Notes: a model not told the origin generated them from the letters alone. A stretch of DNA of 17,484 nucleotides from WJMB01 sp964581465 (GCA_964581465.1 CAZOOP010000054.1:1-17484); one strand, 5' to 3'; positions 1 through 7,581 are shown, numbered from the stretch's first letter. Translations and numbers: made by a program.

Positions 1-53
1 GACCCGGGCCCACCCCCGGTACGCTTCCGGGGATCGCTAAGAAGGCGGCAGCC

Positions 54-422
54 ATGATTCAACAGGAAAGCATCCTCAACGTCACCGACAACTCGGGCGC
101 CAAGAAGGCCTTGTGCATCAAGGTCCTGGGCGGCTCCCGCCGCCGATACGCCTCGGTGGGCGATATCATCGTGGTCACCATCAAGGAGGCCCTGCCCACC
201 AGCCAGATCAAGGCCGGCACCGTTATCCGCGCCGTCGTGGTACGCACGCGCAAGGAGATCCGTCGTCGCGACGGCTCCTACATCCGCTTCGACGACAACG
301 CCGCGGTGATTCTCAACGAGGTCGGCGAGCCCGTGGCCACCCGGGTCTTCGGACCCGTCGCCCGCGAGCTGCGCGAGAAGAAGTTCTTCCGCGTGGTCGC
401 CCTGGCTCCGGAGGTGCTCTAG
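54..422 (+). CDS. rplN: 50S ribosomal protein uL14 (L14)
   Basis: This is a full-length bacterial uL14 of 122 residues, the usual family length. It opens with MIQQESILNVTDNSGAKKA, the family N-terminus, and carries the conserved GDIIVVTIKEA and GSYIRFDDNAAVI segments. In the 50S subunit uL14 sits at the subunit interface, contacts 16S rRNA through an intersubunit bridge, and is the docking site for the silencing factor RsfS (family knowledge). It is the first complete gene here. The 53 bases before it show no recognisable end of rpsQ, only a 6-bp hairpin (14-19 with 27-32). The ATG has a weak AAGGCGG ribosome-binding site. Its TAG stop overlaps the GTG of the next gene by one base, which suggests translational coupling. 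Confidence 0.97.
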   Translation: MIQQESILNVTDNSGAKKALCIKVLGGSRRRYASVGDIIVVTIKEALPTSQIKAGTVIRAVVVRTRKEIRRRDGSYIRFDDNAAVILNEVGEPVATRVFGPVARELREKKFFRVVALAPEVL

Positions 423-742
423 TGTCCCGTCCGACAAGACTGCGCAAGGGCGATACCGTCCAGGTCCTCACCGGTGAGGACAAGGGCAAGCGCGGAGAGA
501 TTCTCAAGATCGATCTCGAGAAGCGCCGCGCCATCGTCCAGGGTATCAATTTCGTCAAGAAGCATCAGCGTCAGACCCGCCAGGACGTCCAGGGCGGCAT
601 CATCGAGCTCGAGGCGCCCGTGGCCCTCTCCAATCTGATGCGCGTCTGTCCCAAGTGCGGCAAGCCGACCCGGATCGGCGTCGCGCGCAAGGACAAAGAG
701 CGTAAACGGGTCTGCAAAGGCTGTGGAGCCGAGAGCGAGTAG
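422..742 (+). CDS. rplX: 50S ribosomal protein uL24 (L24), zinc-ribbon type
   Basis: This is uL24, 106 residues, an early assembly initiator that binds 23S rRNA and lies near the peptide exit tunnel. The KOW motif is clear near residues 8-30 (RKGDTVQVLTGEDKGKRGEI), followed by the NFVKKHQR segment. The C-terminus has two CxxC pairs (C76/C79 and C98/C101) forming a zinc ribbon, as in many bacterial L24 proteins. I chose the GTG at 422 because it overlaps the rplN stop (TAGTG) and gives the normal N-terminus MSRPTRLRKGD. The same frame stays open further upstream, but that stretch is only a shadow of rplN. Confidence 0.95.
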   Translation: MSRPTRLRKGDTVQVLTGEDKGKRGEILKIDLEKRRAIVQGINFVKKHQRQTRQDVQGGIIELEAPVALSNLMRVCPKCGKPTRIGVARKDKERKRVCKGCGAESE

Positions 743-751
743 GAGGCAGGC

Positions 752-1312
752 GTGAGTCCACGTCTCAAGGAAACTTACGAAACCAAGGTCCGGCCGGCCC
801 TCACCAAGCGCTTCGGCTACACCAACCCGATGCAGGTTCCACGGTTGACCAAGATCGTGCTCAACCGGGGCATCGGCGACTCCAAGGACAACCCCAAGTC
901 CGTCGAAGGCGCCATGGAAGAGCTGACCGCGATCACCGGACAGAAGCCGGTGCTGACCAAGGCCAAGAAGTCCATCGCCCAGTTCAAGATCCGCGAGGGC
1001 TTCATCGTCGGCTGTCGGGTCACTCTGCGCCGCGCCCGGATGTACGAGTTCTTCGACCGTCTGGTCAACCTCTCCCTGCCGCAGATCCGCGACTTCCAGG
1101 GCGTGGGCGACCGCTCCTTCGACGGTCGGGGCAACTTCAACCTGGGCCTGCGCGAGCAGTTGATCTTCCCCGAGATCAACTACGACGACATCGCCCAGAT
1201 CGCCGGTCTGACCGTTACTATCTGCACCAACGCCCCCAACGATGAAGAGGCCAAGGCGCTGTTGGAGGAGTTGGGCATGCCCTTCGCCAAACCCACCGCG
1301 GCGAAGGCCTGA
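752..1312 (+). CDS. rplE: 50S ribosomal protein uL5 (L5)
   Basis: This is uL5, 186 residues, the 5S rRNA-binding protein of the central protuberance that also contacts P-site tRNA (family role). Recognisable segments are MSPRLKETYETKVRPALTKR at the N-terminus, the PRLTKIVLNRGIGDSKDN stretch, TGQKPVLTKAKKSIAQFKIREG and the C-terminal FPEINYDDIAQIAGLTVTI. The length is close to the usual 179-187. The GTG start at 752 has a strong AGGAGG at 741-746 that overlaps the rplX stop codon. It lies 9 nt downstream of rplX, within the same transcription unit. Confidence 0.97.
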   Translation: MSPRLKETYETKVRPALTKRFGYTNPMQVPRLTKIVLNRGIGDSKDNPKSVEGAMEELTAITGQKPVLTKAKKSIAQFKIREGFIVGCRVTLRRARMYEFFDRLVNLSLPQIRDFQGVGDRSFDGRGNFNLGLREQLIFPEINYDDIAQIAGLTVTICTNAPNDEEAKALLEELGMPFAKPTAAKA

Positions 1313-1344
1313 GAGTTTATAGCCGGCCAGTTAAGGAGGAACCC

Positions 1345-1530
1345 TTGGCACGGACCGCATTGAGAGAAAAGGCCAAACGCAAGCAGAAGTACAAGGTCCG
1401 GCAGTACACCCGCTGTCCGATCTGCGGGCGCGCCCGCGCCTACTACCGGCGCTTCGACATGTGCCGCATCTGCTTCCGCAAACTGGCCCTCGAGGGCAAG
1501 ATCCCCGGTGTGACCAAGGCGAGCTGGTAG
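1345..1530 (+). CDS. rpsN: 30S ribosomal protein uS14 (S14), zinc-binding short form
   Basis: This is the short, 61-residue zinc form of uS14, which binds 16S rRNA in the 30S head. Four cysteines, C24, C27, C40 and C43, form the zinc site (CPIC and CRIC), and the C-terminus GKIPGVTKASW is the classic ending. The start is TTG at 1345, preceded by AAGGAGGA at 1333-1340, which settles the choice and gives the expected MARTALREKAKRKQKYKVRQ. The zinc-free form found in E. coli is about 101 residues and lacks these cysteines. Only the zinc form is seen in this window. Confidence 0.97.
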   Translation: MARTALREKAKRKQKYKVRQYTRCPICGRARAYYRRFDMCRICFRKLALEGKIPGVTKASW

Positions 1531-1570
1531 CCGCCGGACCGGGTTCACCCACAAGGTTGAGGTTACTGTT

Positions 1571-1966
1571 ATGGTGATGACCGATCCGATCGCCGATCTG
1601 CTGACCCGGATCCGTAACGCCTTCCGCGCCGGACACGACCAGGTCTCCATCGGATATTCCAAGTTCAAGGAGTCCATCGTCAAGGTTCTGGTCGACGAGG
1701 GCTACCTGTACGGCTATCGAATCGTGGAGGCCGACCACCGCGAGATCGAAGTCGACATCAAGTACGGCGAGGACGGCAAGCCGGCCATCCGCGGCCTGGA
1801 GAGGGTTTCCAAGCCCGGACTGCGGGTCTACGTCCGCCGCGACACGATTCCCTACGTCAAGAACGGGCTGGGCGTGGCGGTGATTTCCACCTCCCACGGC
1901 GTTCTGCCCGACTACACCGCGCGCAAAGTAGGCGTCGGCGGTGAGTTCGTCTGCCGGGTCTGGTAG
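1571..1966 (+). CDS. rpsH: 30S ribosomal protein uS8 (S8)
   Basis: This is uS8, 131 residues, a primary binder of 16S rRNA helix 21. In E. coli it is also the translational repressor of the spc operon. The conserved N-terminus (MTDPIADLLTRIRNA), the RVSKPGLRVYV segment and the C-terminal GVAVISTSHGVLPDYTARK motif are all present. Two in-frame ATGs compete, at 1571 and 1577. Family alignment favours the second (MTDPIADLL), while the first gives MVMTDP. No strong ribosome-binding site separates them (AGGTTGAGG upstream). I cannot see a mimic of the S8 site in the spc mRNA by eye. Confidence 0.96.
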   Translation: MVMTDPIADLLTRIRNAFRAGHDQVSIGYSKFKESIVKVLVDEGYLYGYRIVEADHREIEVDIKYGEDGKPAIRGLERVSKPGLRVYVRRDTIPYVKNGLGVAVISTSHGVLPDYTARKVGVGGEFVCRVW

Positions 1967-2075
1967 GCGACGCGACCGGAGCAGCGATTCCGGCAGCCTC
2001 GGACGGCGCCCCCGGCCCATATGCGGCGCGGAGGCCCCCCGGAACCGGACCCGCAGAGTCCATCAGGAGACACCA

Positions 2076-2624
2076 ATGAGCCGCATCGGTATCATCCCCA
2101 TCGTCATTCCCGACAAGGTCGAGGCCAAGCTCGACGGTCGGCGGCTGACGGTCAAGGGACCCAGGGGCGAGCTGACCATGGACGTAATCGCCCCCATCGA
2201 GGTCGCCCTCGAAGACGAGGGGCTGGTCTTCCGCCGCCCCGACGACACCCGGGACTCCAAGGCCCGCCACGGCCTGATGCGCTCCCTGGCCGACAACATG
2301 GTCAAGGGCGTCACCGAGGGTTTCGAGAAGAAGCTGGAGATCCGCGGCACCGGCTACCGCGCCGAGGTCAAGGGCTCCAAGCTGATCCTCAACGTCGGCT
2401 TCTGCCACACCGTCGACATCGATGCTCCCGACGGGATCACCTTCGCCACCGAACCCCGGGGCGACTTCACCGTGGTCACCGTCTCCGGCGCCGACAAGCA
2501 ACTCGTCGGTGAAACCGCGGCCCGCATCCGCCGAGTGCGTCCCCCCGAGCCCTACAAGGGCAAGGGCATCCGCTACGACGGCGAGTGGGTCCAGCAGAAG
2601 GCCGGCAAGGCCACCGTCAAGTAG
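2076..2624 (+). CDS. rplF: 50S ribosomal protein uL6 (L6)
   Basis: This is uL6, 182 residues, located near the factor-binding region and the base of the L7/L12 stalk. It has the duplicated L6 fold. The N-terminal MSRIGIIPIVIPDKVEAKL and KGPRGELTM mark the first repeat. The second ends in the signature PPEPYKGKGIRYDGE. The start at 2076 has CAGGAGA just upstream (2064-2069) and matches the family N-terminus. The frame is open upstream to 1941, but that part lies in the spacer and resembles no L6. A 109-nt spacer separates it from rpsH. Confidence 0.96.
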   Translation: MSRIGIIPIVIPDKVEAKLDGRRLTVKGPRGELTMDVIAPIEVALEDEGLVFRRPDDTRDSKARHGLMRSLADNMVKGVTEGFEKKLEIRGTGYRAEVKGSKLILNVGFCHTVDIDAPDGITFATEPRGDFTVVTVSGADKQLVGETAARIRRVRPPEPYKGKGIRYDGEWVQQKAGKATVK

Positions 2625-2651
2625 GTTTTCTTCAACTCGTTCTGTAACGGT

Positions 2652-2671
2652 GGGTCCGCCCGAGCGGGCCC
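2652..2671 (+). other. 8-bp hairpin in the rplF-rplR spacer
   Basis: GGGTCCGC (2652-2659) pairs with GCGGGCCC (2664-2671), including one G-U pair, around the four-base loop CCGA. No T-run follows, so this is not a standard terminator. It may be an mRNA processing or stability element within the spc transcript, or simply a product of high GC. Confidence 0.4.
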
Positions 2672-2719
2672 CGCGCCCCACGGCCGTACCATCCGCCGGG
2701 GCCGACCGACAGGAGAGAG

Positions 2720-3076
2720 ATGCTCAAGAAACAGCACCTGCGCTTCCGGCGCCACGCCAGGATCCGCAAGCATATCAGCGGGACGCCGGAGCGGCCGCGA
2801 CTGGCCGTCTTCCGCTCCAACCGCCATATCTACGTCCAGCTCATCGACGACACCCGGGGCCACACCCTGGCCAGCGCCAGCACCATGGAGCTGCGCGGCG
2901 AGAAGGGCGACACGGCCGGCAATATCGCTGGGGCCGTCGAGGTGGGCCGCCTGATCGCCGAGCGGGCCAAGGCTCTGGGAGCCGAGCGCGTGGTCTTCGA
3001 CCGCGGCGGCTTCCGCTATCACGGCCGCATCAAGGCCCTGGCCGACGCCGCCCGCGAGGCCGGCCTGAAGTTCTAG
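2720..3076 (+). CDS. rplR: 50S ribosomal protein uL18 (L18)
   Basis: This is uL18, 118 residues, which binds 5S rRNA together with uL5 and bL25 in the central protuberance. The typical features are RHARIRKHISGTPERPRLAV near residues 12-31, the FRSNRHIYVQLIDD stretch, and the C-terminal FDRGGFRYHGRIKALADAAREAGLKF, which is close to universal in bacterial L18. The ATG at 2720 follows ACAGGAGAGAG, a good ribosome-binding site. The length is normal. Confidence 0.97.
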   Translation: MLKKQHLRFRRHARIRKHISGTPERPRLAVFRSNRHIYVQLIDDTRGHTLASASTMELRGEKGDTAGNIAGAVEVGRLIAERAKALGAERVVFDRGGFRYHGRIKALADAAREAGLKF

Positions 3077-3170
3077 CTCCCGCCGGACGAAGACTCCGCT
3101 TGCGGATCGCACGCCACCGTATCCAGTTCACGGCGTCCACCGGCGCCGCCAGCACAGAGGATGTAAGACG

Positions 3171-3800
3171 ATGAGACGAGAGGATCTCCTTGGGGATCTC
3201 GAAGACCGCGTGATCACCATCAACCGGGTGGCCAAGGTCGTCAAGGGCGGCCGGCGCTTCTCCTTCAACGCTCTGGTGGTCGTCGGCGACAAGAAGGGTC
3301 GCGTGGGCTGGGGCCTGGGCAAGGCCCCCGAGGTGCCCGACGCCGTGCGCAAAGGCATCGAGTCCGCCAAGAAGAACATGATGAAGGTGCCGATGATCGG
3401 CACCACCATCACCCACATCATCGAGGGTCACGCCGGCGCCGGCCGCGTGCTGCTCAAGCCCGCCGCACCGGGCACCGGCGTCATCGCCGGCGGTCCGGTC
3501 CGCGACGTGCTCGAGGTGGCCGGGGTGGGCGACATCCTGACCAAGACCCTCAACACCAACAACCCGCACAACGTGGTCCACGCCACCTTCGACGCCCTGG
3601 AGAACCTGATGAGCGTCGAGAGCGTGGCCAAGCGTCGCGGCAAGAAGCCGCGGATGCGCCACCACGGTTACTACACCTTCAAGCGCGGCGCCAAGGAGGA
3701 GCGCTCCGAAAAGGAGAAGAACTCCACCGAAGGCGCTGAGGAAGGGCCGATAACCTCCTACACCGCCGGCGGCGCCGGATCGAAGGAGGACGATGCCTAA
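3171..3800 (+). CDS. rpsE: 30S ribosomal protein uS5 (S5) with C-terminal extension
   Basis: This is uS5, which lines the mRNA entry channel and contributes to decoding accuracy and 30S assembly. The dsRBD-like N-terminal domain (about residues 10-75) includes RVAKVVKGGRRFSFNALVVV with its conserved loop. The C-terminal domain has KPAAPGTGVIAGGPVRDVLE and the LNTNNPHNVVHATFDAL stretch. The core ends near residue 163 (RGKKPRM), the usual end of the protein. Here about 45 more residues follow, first HHGYYTFKRG, then a charged, Glu/Lys- and later Gly-rich tail ending KEDDA. The total is 209 against a usual length of about 165. The ATG has AGAGGATG upstream. The end of the gene overlaps rpmD by 8 nt. 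Confidence 0.96.
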   Translation: MRREDLLGDLEDRVITINRVAKVVKGGRRFSFNALVVVGDKKGRVGWGLGKAPEVPDAVRKGIESAKKNMMKVPMIGTTITHIIEGHAGAGRVLLKPAAPGTGVIAGGPVRDVLEVAGVGDILTKTLNTNNPHNVVHATFDALENLMSVESVAKRRGKKPRMRHHGYYTFKRGAKEERSEKEKNSTEGAEEGPITSYTAGGAGSKEDDA

Positions 3801-4113
3801 GCTAGCCATCACCCAGTTGCGCTCGGGCATCGGAGCCCTGAAGCGCCACAAGACGACCCTGCGCACCCTGGGCCTGGGCCGCGTCAACAGACGGGTGGTC
3901 CACGAGGACACCCCGCAGATCCGTGGCATGGTCAACGCGGTCCGGCACCTGGTCGGGATGGAGGTCGTCGACGAAGCGACTGACGCGACCGGCACGGCCG
4001 ACAAGCCCGCCGAGAGCGCCGATACCACCGCGGCCCCCGAAAGCGCCGTGGAAGACGAGAGCGCGCCCGACGATACGGCCCCCGAGCTCGAGGGTGACGC
4101 CGACGAGGACTAA
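3793..4113 (+). CDS. rpmD: 50S ribosomal protein uL30 (L30) with long acidic C-terminal tail
   Basis: The first 60 residues are a standard bacterial uL30: KLAITQLRSGIG, then KRHKTTLRTLGLGRVNRRVV, then TPQIRGMVNAVRHLV. uL30 is a small protein of the large subunit with the ferredoxin-like fold. The usual length is about 60, but here the protein has 106 residues. Residues 60-106 contain 18 Asp/Glu against a single Lys (K71), with Ala, Thr, Ser and Pro making up most of the rest, so the tail is likely disordered and strongly acidic. No frameshift is needed, since the reading frame runs on to TAA. The start at 3793 has a very strong AAGGAGG that lies inside the end of rpsE, and the 8-nt overlap implies coupled translation. 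Confidence 0.93.
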   Translation: MPKLAITQLRSGIGALKRHKTTLRTLGLGRVNRRVVHEDTPQIRGMVNAVRHLVGMEVVDEATDATGTADKPAESADTTAAPESAVEDESAPDDTAPELEGDADED

Positions 4114-4163
4114 CCAAGCCAACCAGGAAACCCGTTTCCAGCTGTTTCCAGCGGAGTGAGATC

Positions 4164-4598
4164 ATGCAACTCAAGCCCTCCAACAATCGGCCCAAGCGAC
4201 GGGTGGGTCGCGGTAACGGTTCGAATCGCGGCACCTTCAGCGGCCGCGGTATGAACGGGCAGAACTCCCGTTCCGGCGGCGGCGTGCGCCGCGGCTTCGA
4301 GGGCGGCCAGATGCCCATGTTCCGCCGTCTGCCCCGGCGCGGTTTCAAGTCCCGCGTCGGACGGCTGAAGAAGTTCCACGACTACGTCAACATCGGCGAG
4401 CTCGACGACCTCGGCCTCGAGGGGGTCATCGACATCAAGGCCCTCAAGACCCGGGGACGGGTGGCTTCCAACGCCAAGCGCGTCAAGATCCTGGGCGGCG
4501 GAGAGCTCGAGGGGGCCTACGAGGTCCACGCCCACGCCTTCAGCGCCTCGGCCCGCGCCAAGATAGAAGCCGCCGGCGGGAAGGCGGTGGTGGTCTAG
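4164..4598 (+). CDS. rplO: 50S ribosomal protein uL15 (L15)
   Basis: This is uL15, 144 residues, a late-assembling 50S protein whose long basic N-terminal arm threads into 23S rRNA. The Gly/Arg-rich N-terminal region (RVGRGNGSNRGTFSGRGMNG) and the GFEGGQMPMFRRLPRRGFK signature are both present. The C-terminal globular part ends AKIEAAGGKAVVV. The ATG is preceded by GGAGTGAG. The stop TAG shares one base with the GTG of secY (TAGTG). Confidence 0.97.
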   Translation: MQLKPSNNRPKRRVGRGNGSNRGTFSGRGMNGQNSRSGGGVRRGFEGGQMPMFRRLPRRGFKSRVGRLKKFHDYVNIGELDDLGLEGVIDIKALKTRGRVASNAKRVKILGGGELEGAYEVHAHAFSASARAKIEAAGGKAVVV

Positions 4599-5911
4599 TG
4601 TTCAAGAGCATCCGCAACATGCTGGCCATTCCCGAGCTGCGCCAACGCATCTTCTTCACGCTGGCGATTCTCTTCGTCTACCGCATCGGCGGCCACATTC
4701 CCGCCCCCGGCGTCAACGCCGGGGCGTTGTCGGATTGGTTCAGCAGCCAGCAGGGCGGGCTCTTCGGCTTCTTCGACATGTTCGCCGGGGGCAACCTGCG
4801 CAAGGCGACCATCTTCGCCCTGGGCATCATGCCCTACATCACCGCCTCGATCATCTTCCAGCTCCTCACCGCGGTCATCCCCTCGCTGGAGAAGCTGCAG
4901 AAGGAGGGCGAGGCCGGTCGCAAGAAGATCACCCAGTACACCCGTTACGCCACCATCGCCCTGGCGCTCTTGCAGAGCTTCGGCATCTCGGTCTGGCTGC
5001 AGAACTCCGTCGGCGCCGAGGTCCCCGGGCTCATCGACCCGGCCCTGGGCGTCTGGGGGTTCCGCCTGCTGGCGATGATCACCATGACGGCGGGCACGGC
5101 ATTCATCATGTGGTTGGGTGAACAAATTACCGAACGCGGCATCGGCAACGGTATCTCGCTGATCATCTTCATCGGCATCGTGGCCCGCATCTGGCCCGAC
5201 GTCCAGTCGACCATCGGCAAGATCACCTTCAACGAGACCAACATCGTCAACACCCTGATCCTGCTCATCGTCATGGTGCTGGTGGTGGCCGGGGTCGTGA
5301 TGATCCAGCAGGGCCAGCGGCGCATCCGCGTCCAGTACGCCAAGCGCATCGTCGGCCGCAAGGTCTACGGCGGCCAGACCACCCACATCCCGCTGCGTGT
5401 CAACACCGCCGGCGTCATCCCGATCATCTTCGCCAGCGCGCTGATCATGCTGCCCAACACCATCCTGATGTTCACCGACGCCGAGTGGCTGCGCACCCTG
5501 CAGAGCTGGCTGATGCCCGGCGAACCGCTCTACATGGTGCTCTACGCGGGACTGATCATCTTCTTCAGCTATTTCTACACCGCCATCGTGCTCAACCCGG
5601 CCGATCTGGCCGACAACATCAAGAAGTACGGCGGCTTCATCCCGGGCATCAAGCCGGGCAAGAAGACCGAAGCCTTCATCGACCGCATCCTGACCCGGAT
5701 CACCCTGGCGGGCTCGGTCTTCCTGGCCGTGATCGCCCTGCTGCCTATCGTGATGTCGATGATCTTCCAGGCCCCCTTCTCCTTCGGCGGGACGGGCCTG
5801 CTGATCGTGGTCGGCGTGGCCCTGGACACCATGCGTCAGATCGAGAGCCATATGCTGATGCGGCACTATGACGGTTTCTTGAAGAAGGGACGCATCCGCG
5901 GACGCCGCTGA
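4598..5911 (+). CDS. secY: Protein translocase subunit SecY
   Basis: This is SecY, 437 residues, the channel-forming subunit of the SecYEG translocon in the inner membrane. It opens MFKSIRNMLAIPELRQRIFF and shows the ten-helix pattern of the family. YRIGGHIPAPGVN starts the first periplasmic and plug region. Other markers are the FALGIMPYITASIIFQLL helix, the EGEAGRKKITQYTRY loop, GERGIGNGISLIIF-like ERGIGNGISLIIF, and the NPADLADNIKKYGGFIPGIKPG cytoplasmic loop used in SecA and ribosome docking. The C-terminus ends KKGRIRGRR. The GTG start overlaps the rplO stop by one base. The length is typical. A terminator-like hairpin follows at 5939. Confidence 0.97.
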   Translation: MFKSIRNMLAIPELRQRIFFTLAILFVYRIGGHIPAPGVNAGALSDWFSSQQGGLFGFFDMFAGGNLRKATIFALGIMPYITASIIFQLLTAVIPSLEKLQKEGEAGRKKITQYTRYATIALALLQSFGISVWLQNSVGAEVPGLIDPALGVWGFRLLAMITMTAGTAFIMWLGEQITERGIGNGISLIIFIGIVARIWPDVQSTIGKITFNETNIVNTLILLIVMVLVVAGVVMIQQGQRRIRVQYAKRIVGRKVYGGQTTHIPLRVNTAGVIPIIFASALIMLPNTILMFTDAEWLRTLQSWLMPGEPLYMVLYAGLIIFFSYFYTAIVLNPADLADNIKKYGGFIPGIKPGKKTEAFIDRILTRITLAGSVFLAVIALLPIVMSMIFQAPFSFGGTGLLIVVGVALDTMRQIESHMLMRHYDGFLKKGRIRGRR

Positions 5912-5938
5912 CGGCCACTCTTCGTCACTGTCGCGGAC

Positions 5939-5984
5939 AGCCTGCGGGCCGGAATCGCCATCCGAACGGTCCGCGGGCTTTCTG
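5939..5984 (+). terminator. Intrinsic terminator or attenuator after secY
   Basis: Thirteen bases at 5939-5951 (AGCCTGCGGGCCG) pair with 5967-5979 (CGGTCCGCGGGCT), with two G-U pairs and no bulge, around a 15-nt loop. A short T-rich stretch, TTTCT, follows at once. The stem is very stable but the T-run is poor, so termination may be partial and act as attenuation between the ribosomal genes and adk. No clear promoter is seen between here and adk, which fits read-through. Confidence 0.55.
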
Positions 5985-6041
5985 CCACCGGGCGGATCCG
6001 ACCAGGCGGCCCGAGCCGTCGCCCCAGCCAGCGAGTATTCC

Positions 6042-6737
6042 ATGACACCAGCCGCCACATCAGCCCTCGGCTTCGTTCTTTTAGGGCCTCCCGGCGCCGG
6101 CAAGGGCACCGTGGCCAAGCTGCTGGCCCGGCGTCGCGGGATGATCCACCTCTCCACCGGCGATCTGATCCGCTCGGCCATCGCCGCCGGCGGCGAGCTG
6201 GGTCGTCGCGTCGAGGACGTGGTGGCCTCCGGCGGACTGGTCGACGACGACACCGTCGAGGAGCTGCTGCGCCGCCGCCTGGAGTCAACCGTCGGGGCGC
6301 GCTTCCTTTTCGACGGCTACCCGCGCAACCTCAACCAGGCCGAACGCCTGGAGCGCCTCCTCACCGAGGCCGAGGGGCGCCTGGCCGGCGCGGTGGCCCT
6401 CGAGGTGCCCGCCGACGAGGTCGTGCGTCGCCTGAGCGCCCGGCTGGGCTGTCCGGTCTGCGGACGGGCCTACAACCTGATCACCAAGCCGCCGCGCGAC
6501 GACCGCCGCTGCGACGCCGACGACGCCGAGTTGGTCCAGCGTCCCGACGACGACCCCGAAACGGTGCGCCGCCGCCTGGAGGTCTACGCCGAGAAGACCG
6601 CCCCGGTCCTCGACTACTATGCCGACCGGGAGCGTCTCCACGCCGTTTCCGGCGTGGGAGCCATCGAGGATGTCTACGAGTGCGCCGCCGCCGTGATCGA
6701 AAAGCTCCTGACCGAGAACGCCGGGGAGGAACGATGA
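6042..6737 (+). CDS. adk: Adenylate kinase, zinc-lid type
   Basis: This is adenylate kinase, 231 residues, catalysing ATP + AMP = 2 ADP in the cytoplasm. The P-loop GPPGAGKGT is at residues 15-23, the AMP-binding LSTGDLIR at 37-44 and DGYPRN at 91-96. The lid has C137, C140, C157 and D160 in the spacing C-x2-C-x16-C-x2-D, the same zinc pattern as Bacillus subtilis Adk, so it should bind structural zinc. The N-terminus is about eight residues longer than usual (MTPAATSALG before FVLLGPP), and no closer start codon is evident. The gene overlaps map by ATGA. The spc-operon position of adk is common outside the enterics. Confidence 0.97.
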   Translation: MTPAATSALGFVLLGPPGAGKGTVAKLLARRRGMIHLSTGDLIRSAIAAGGELGRRVEDVVASGGLVDDDTVEELLRRRLESTVGARFLFDGYPRNLNQAERLERLLTEAEGRLAGAVALEVPADEVVRRLSARLGCPVCGRAYNLITKPPRDDRRCDADDAELVQRPDDDPETVRRRLEVYAEKTAPVLDYYADRERLHAVSGVGAIEDVYECAAAVIEKLLTENAGEER

Positions 6738-7501
6738 CCGCGGCGGGCTACCGCGACAAGCTGGCGGCGATGCGTCGCAGTGGAGCGGTGGTCGCCCGGG
6801 CCCTGGAGCTCTGCAAGGAGCTGGTCGAACCCGGCCGCCGAACCGGCGAGATCGACGCCCGCGTCGAGGAGCTGATCCGCTCCGCGGGCGCCCGGCCCAG
6901 CTTCAAGGGCTACAACGGCTTTCCGGCCAGTGTCTGCATCTCGATCAACGAGCAGGTTGTTCACGGCATCCCCTGCGAGCGCCGCCTGGAGGAGGGCGAG
7001 ATCGTCAGCCTCGACGTCGGCGCATTCCTCGGAGGCTACCACGGCGACGCCGCCCTGACCATCGGCGTGGGCGAGATTTCAGACGAGGCCCGCCGCTTGA
7101 TGCTGGTGACCTACCAGTGCCTCGAGGCCGCCGTGGCCCAGTCTCGGCCGGGCAACCGCATCGGCGATATCGGCGCCGCCGTCCAGGGCTGGGCCGAGGA
7201 GGCCGGCTACCAGGTCGTGCGCGACTTCACCGGTCACGGCATCGGCCGCAAGCTCCACGAACGGCCCCAGGTGCCCAACTTCGGCCGCCCGGGCACCGGC
7301 TACCGCCTGCGCCCCGGCGACGCCGTCGCCATCGAGCCGATGGTCAACGCCGGCACCCTGGCCGTCAAGGTCCTGCCCGACAACTGGACCGTGGTCACCT
7401 ACGACGGCAGCCTGAGCGCCCACTACGAGCGCACCGTCTTCATCACCGACGAGGGCTGCGAGATCACCACACCCTGGAGCTGGCGGGGGGTTCTGGACTA
7501 G
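6734..7501 (+). CDS. map: Methionine aminopeptidase, type I
   Basis: This enzyme removes the initiator methionine from nascent proteins. It has 255 residues. All five metal ligands of the pita-bread fold are present at the expected spacing: D94 (SLDVGA), D105 (YHGDAA), H168 (GHGIGR), E201 (AIEPMV) and E232 (YERTV). The substrate-site histidine H77 (VVHGIP) is also there. There is no N-terminal zinc-finger extension, so this is the short type Ia form. The ATG at 6734 overlaps the adk stop (ATGA) and follows GGGGAGGA. The frame is open earlier, but only as a shadow of adk. It ends directly before the infA promoter region. Confidence 0.97.
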   Translation: MTAAGYRDKLAAMRRSGAVVARALELCKELVEPGRRTGEIDARVEELIRSAGARPSFKGYNGFPASVCISINEQVVHGIPCERRLEEGEIVSLDVGAFLGGYHGDAALTIGVGEISDEARRLMLVTYQCLEAAVAQSRPGNRIGDIGAAVQGWAEEAGYQVVRDFTGHGIGRKLHERPQVPNFGRPGTGYRLRPGDAVAIEPMVNAGTLAVKVLPDNWTVVTYDGSLSAHYERTVFITDEGCEITTPWSWRGVLD

Positions 7502-7551
7502 CCGGACGGGAATGGCGCGGGTTTCCCCCTGCAAAAAGCGGGCCAACTATC

Positions 7552-7581
7552 TTGACTTCCGGTCCCGCGCTGTCTTACACT
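7552..7581 (+). promoter_or_regulatory. Predicted sigma-70 promoter for infA
   Basis: TTGACT at 7552-7557 (5 of 6 matches to the -35 consensus) is followed after 18 nt by TACACT at 7576-7581 (4 of 6 matches to TATAAT). The predicted transcript would start near 7588 and leave a leader of about 145 nt before the infA ATG. The position, between map and infA, fits a unit in which infA is made independently of the upstream ribosomal genes. Confidence 0.6.

Noticed and set aside
113..421. Open frame upstream of rplX in its own frame
   Set aside because: It lies entirely within rplN and encodes His/Arg/Gly-rich noise. The family N-terminus of uL24 begins at 422.
3030..4028. A 332-codon minus-strand frame over rpsE and rpmD
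   Set aside because: It is the shadow of conserved ribosomal genes, with His/Val/Gly-rich low-complexity sequence and no family resemblance.
4595..6253. A 552-codon open frame on the minus strand across secY and the start of adk
   Set aside because: It is antisense to two unmistakable genes. Its product is rich in Asp, Gln and His with no domain pattern, as expected from the complement of GC-rich codons.
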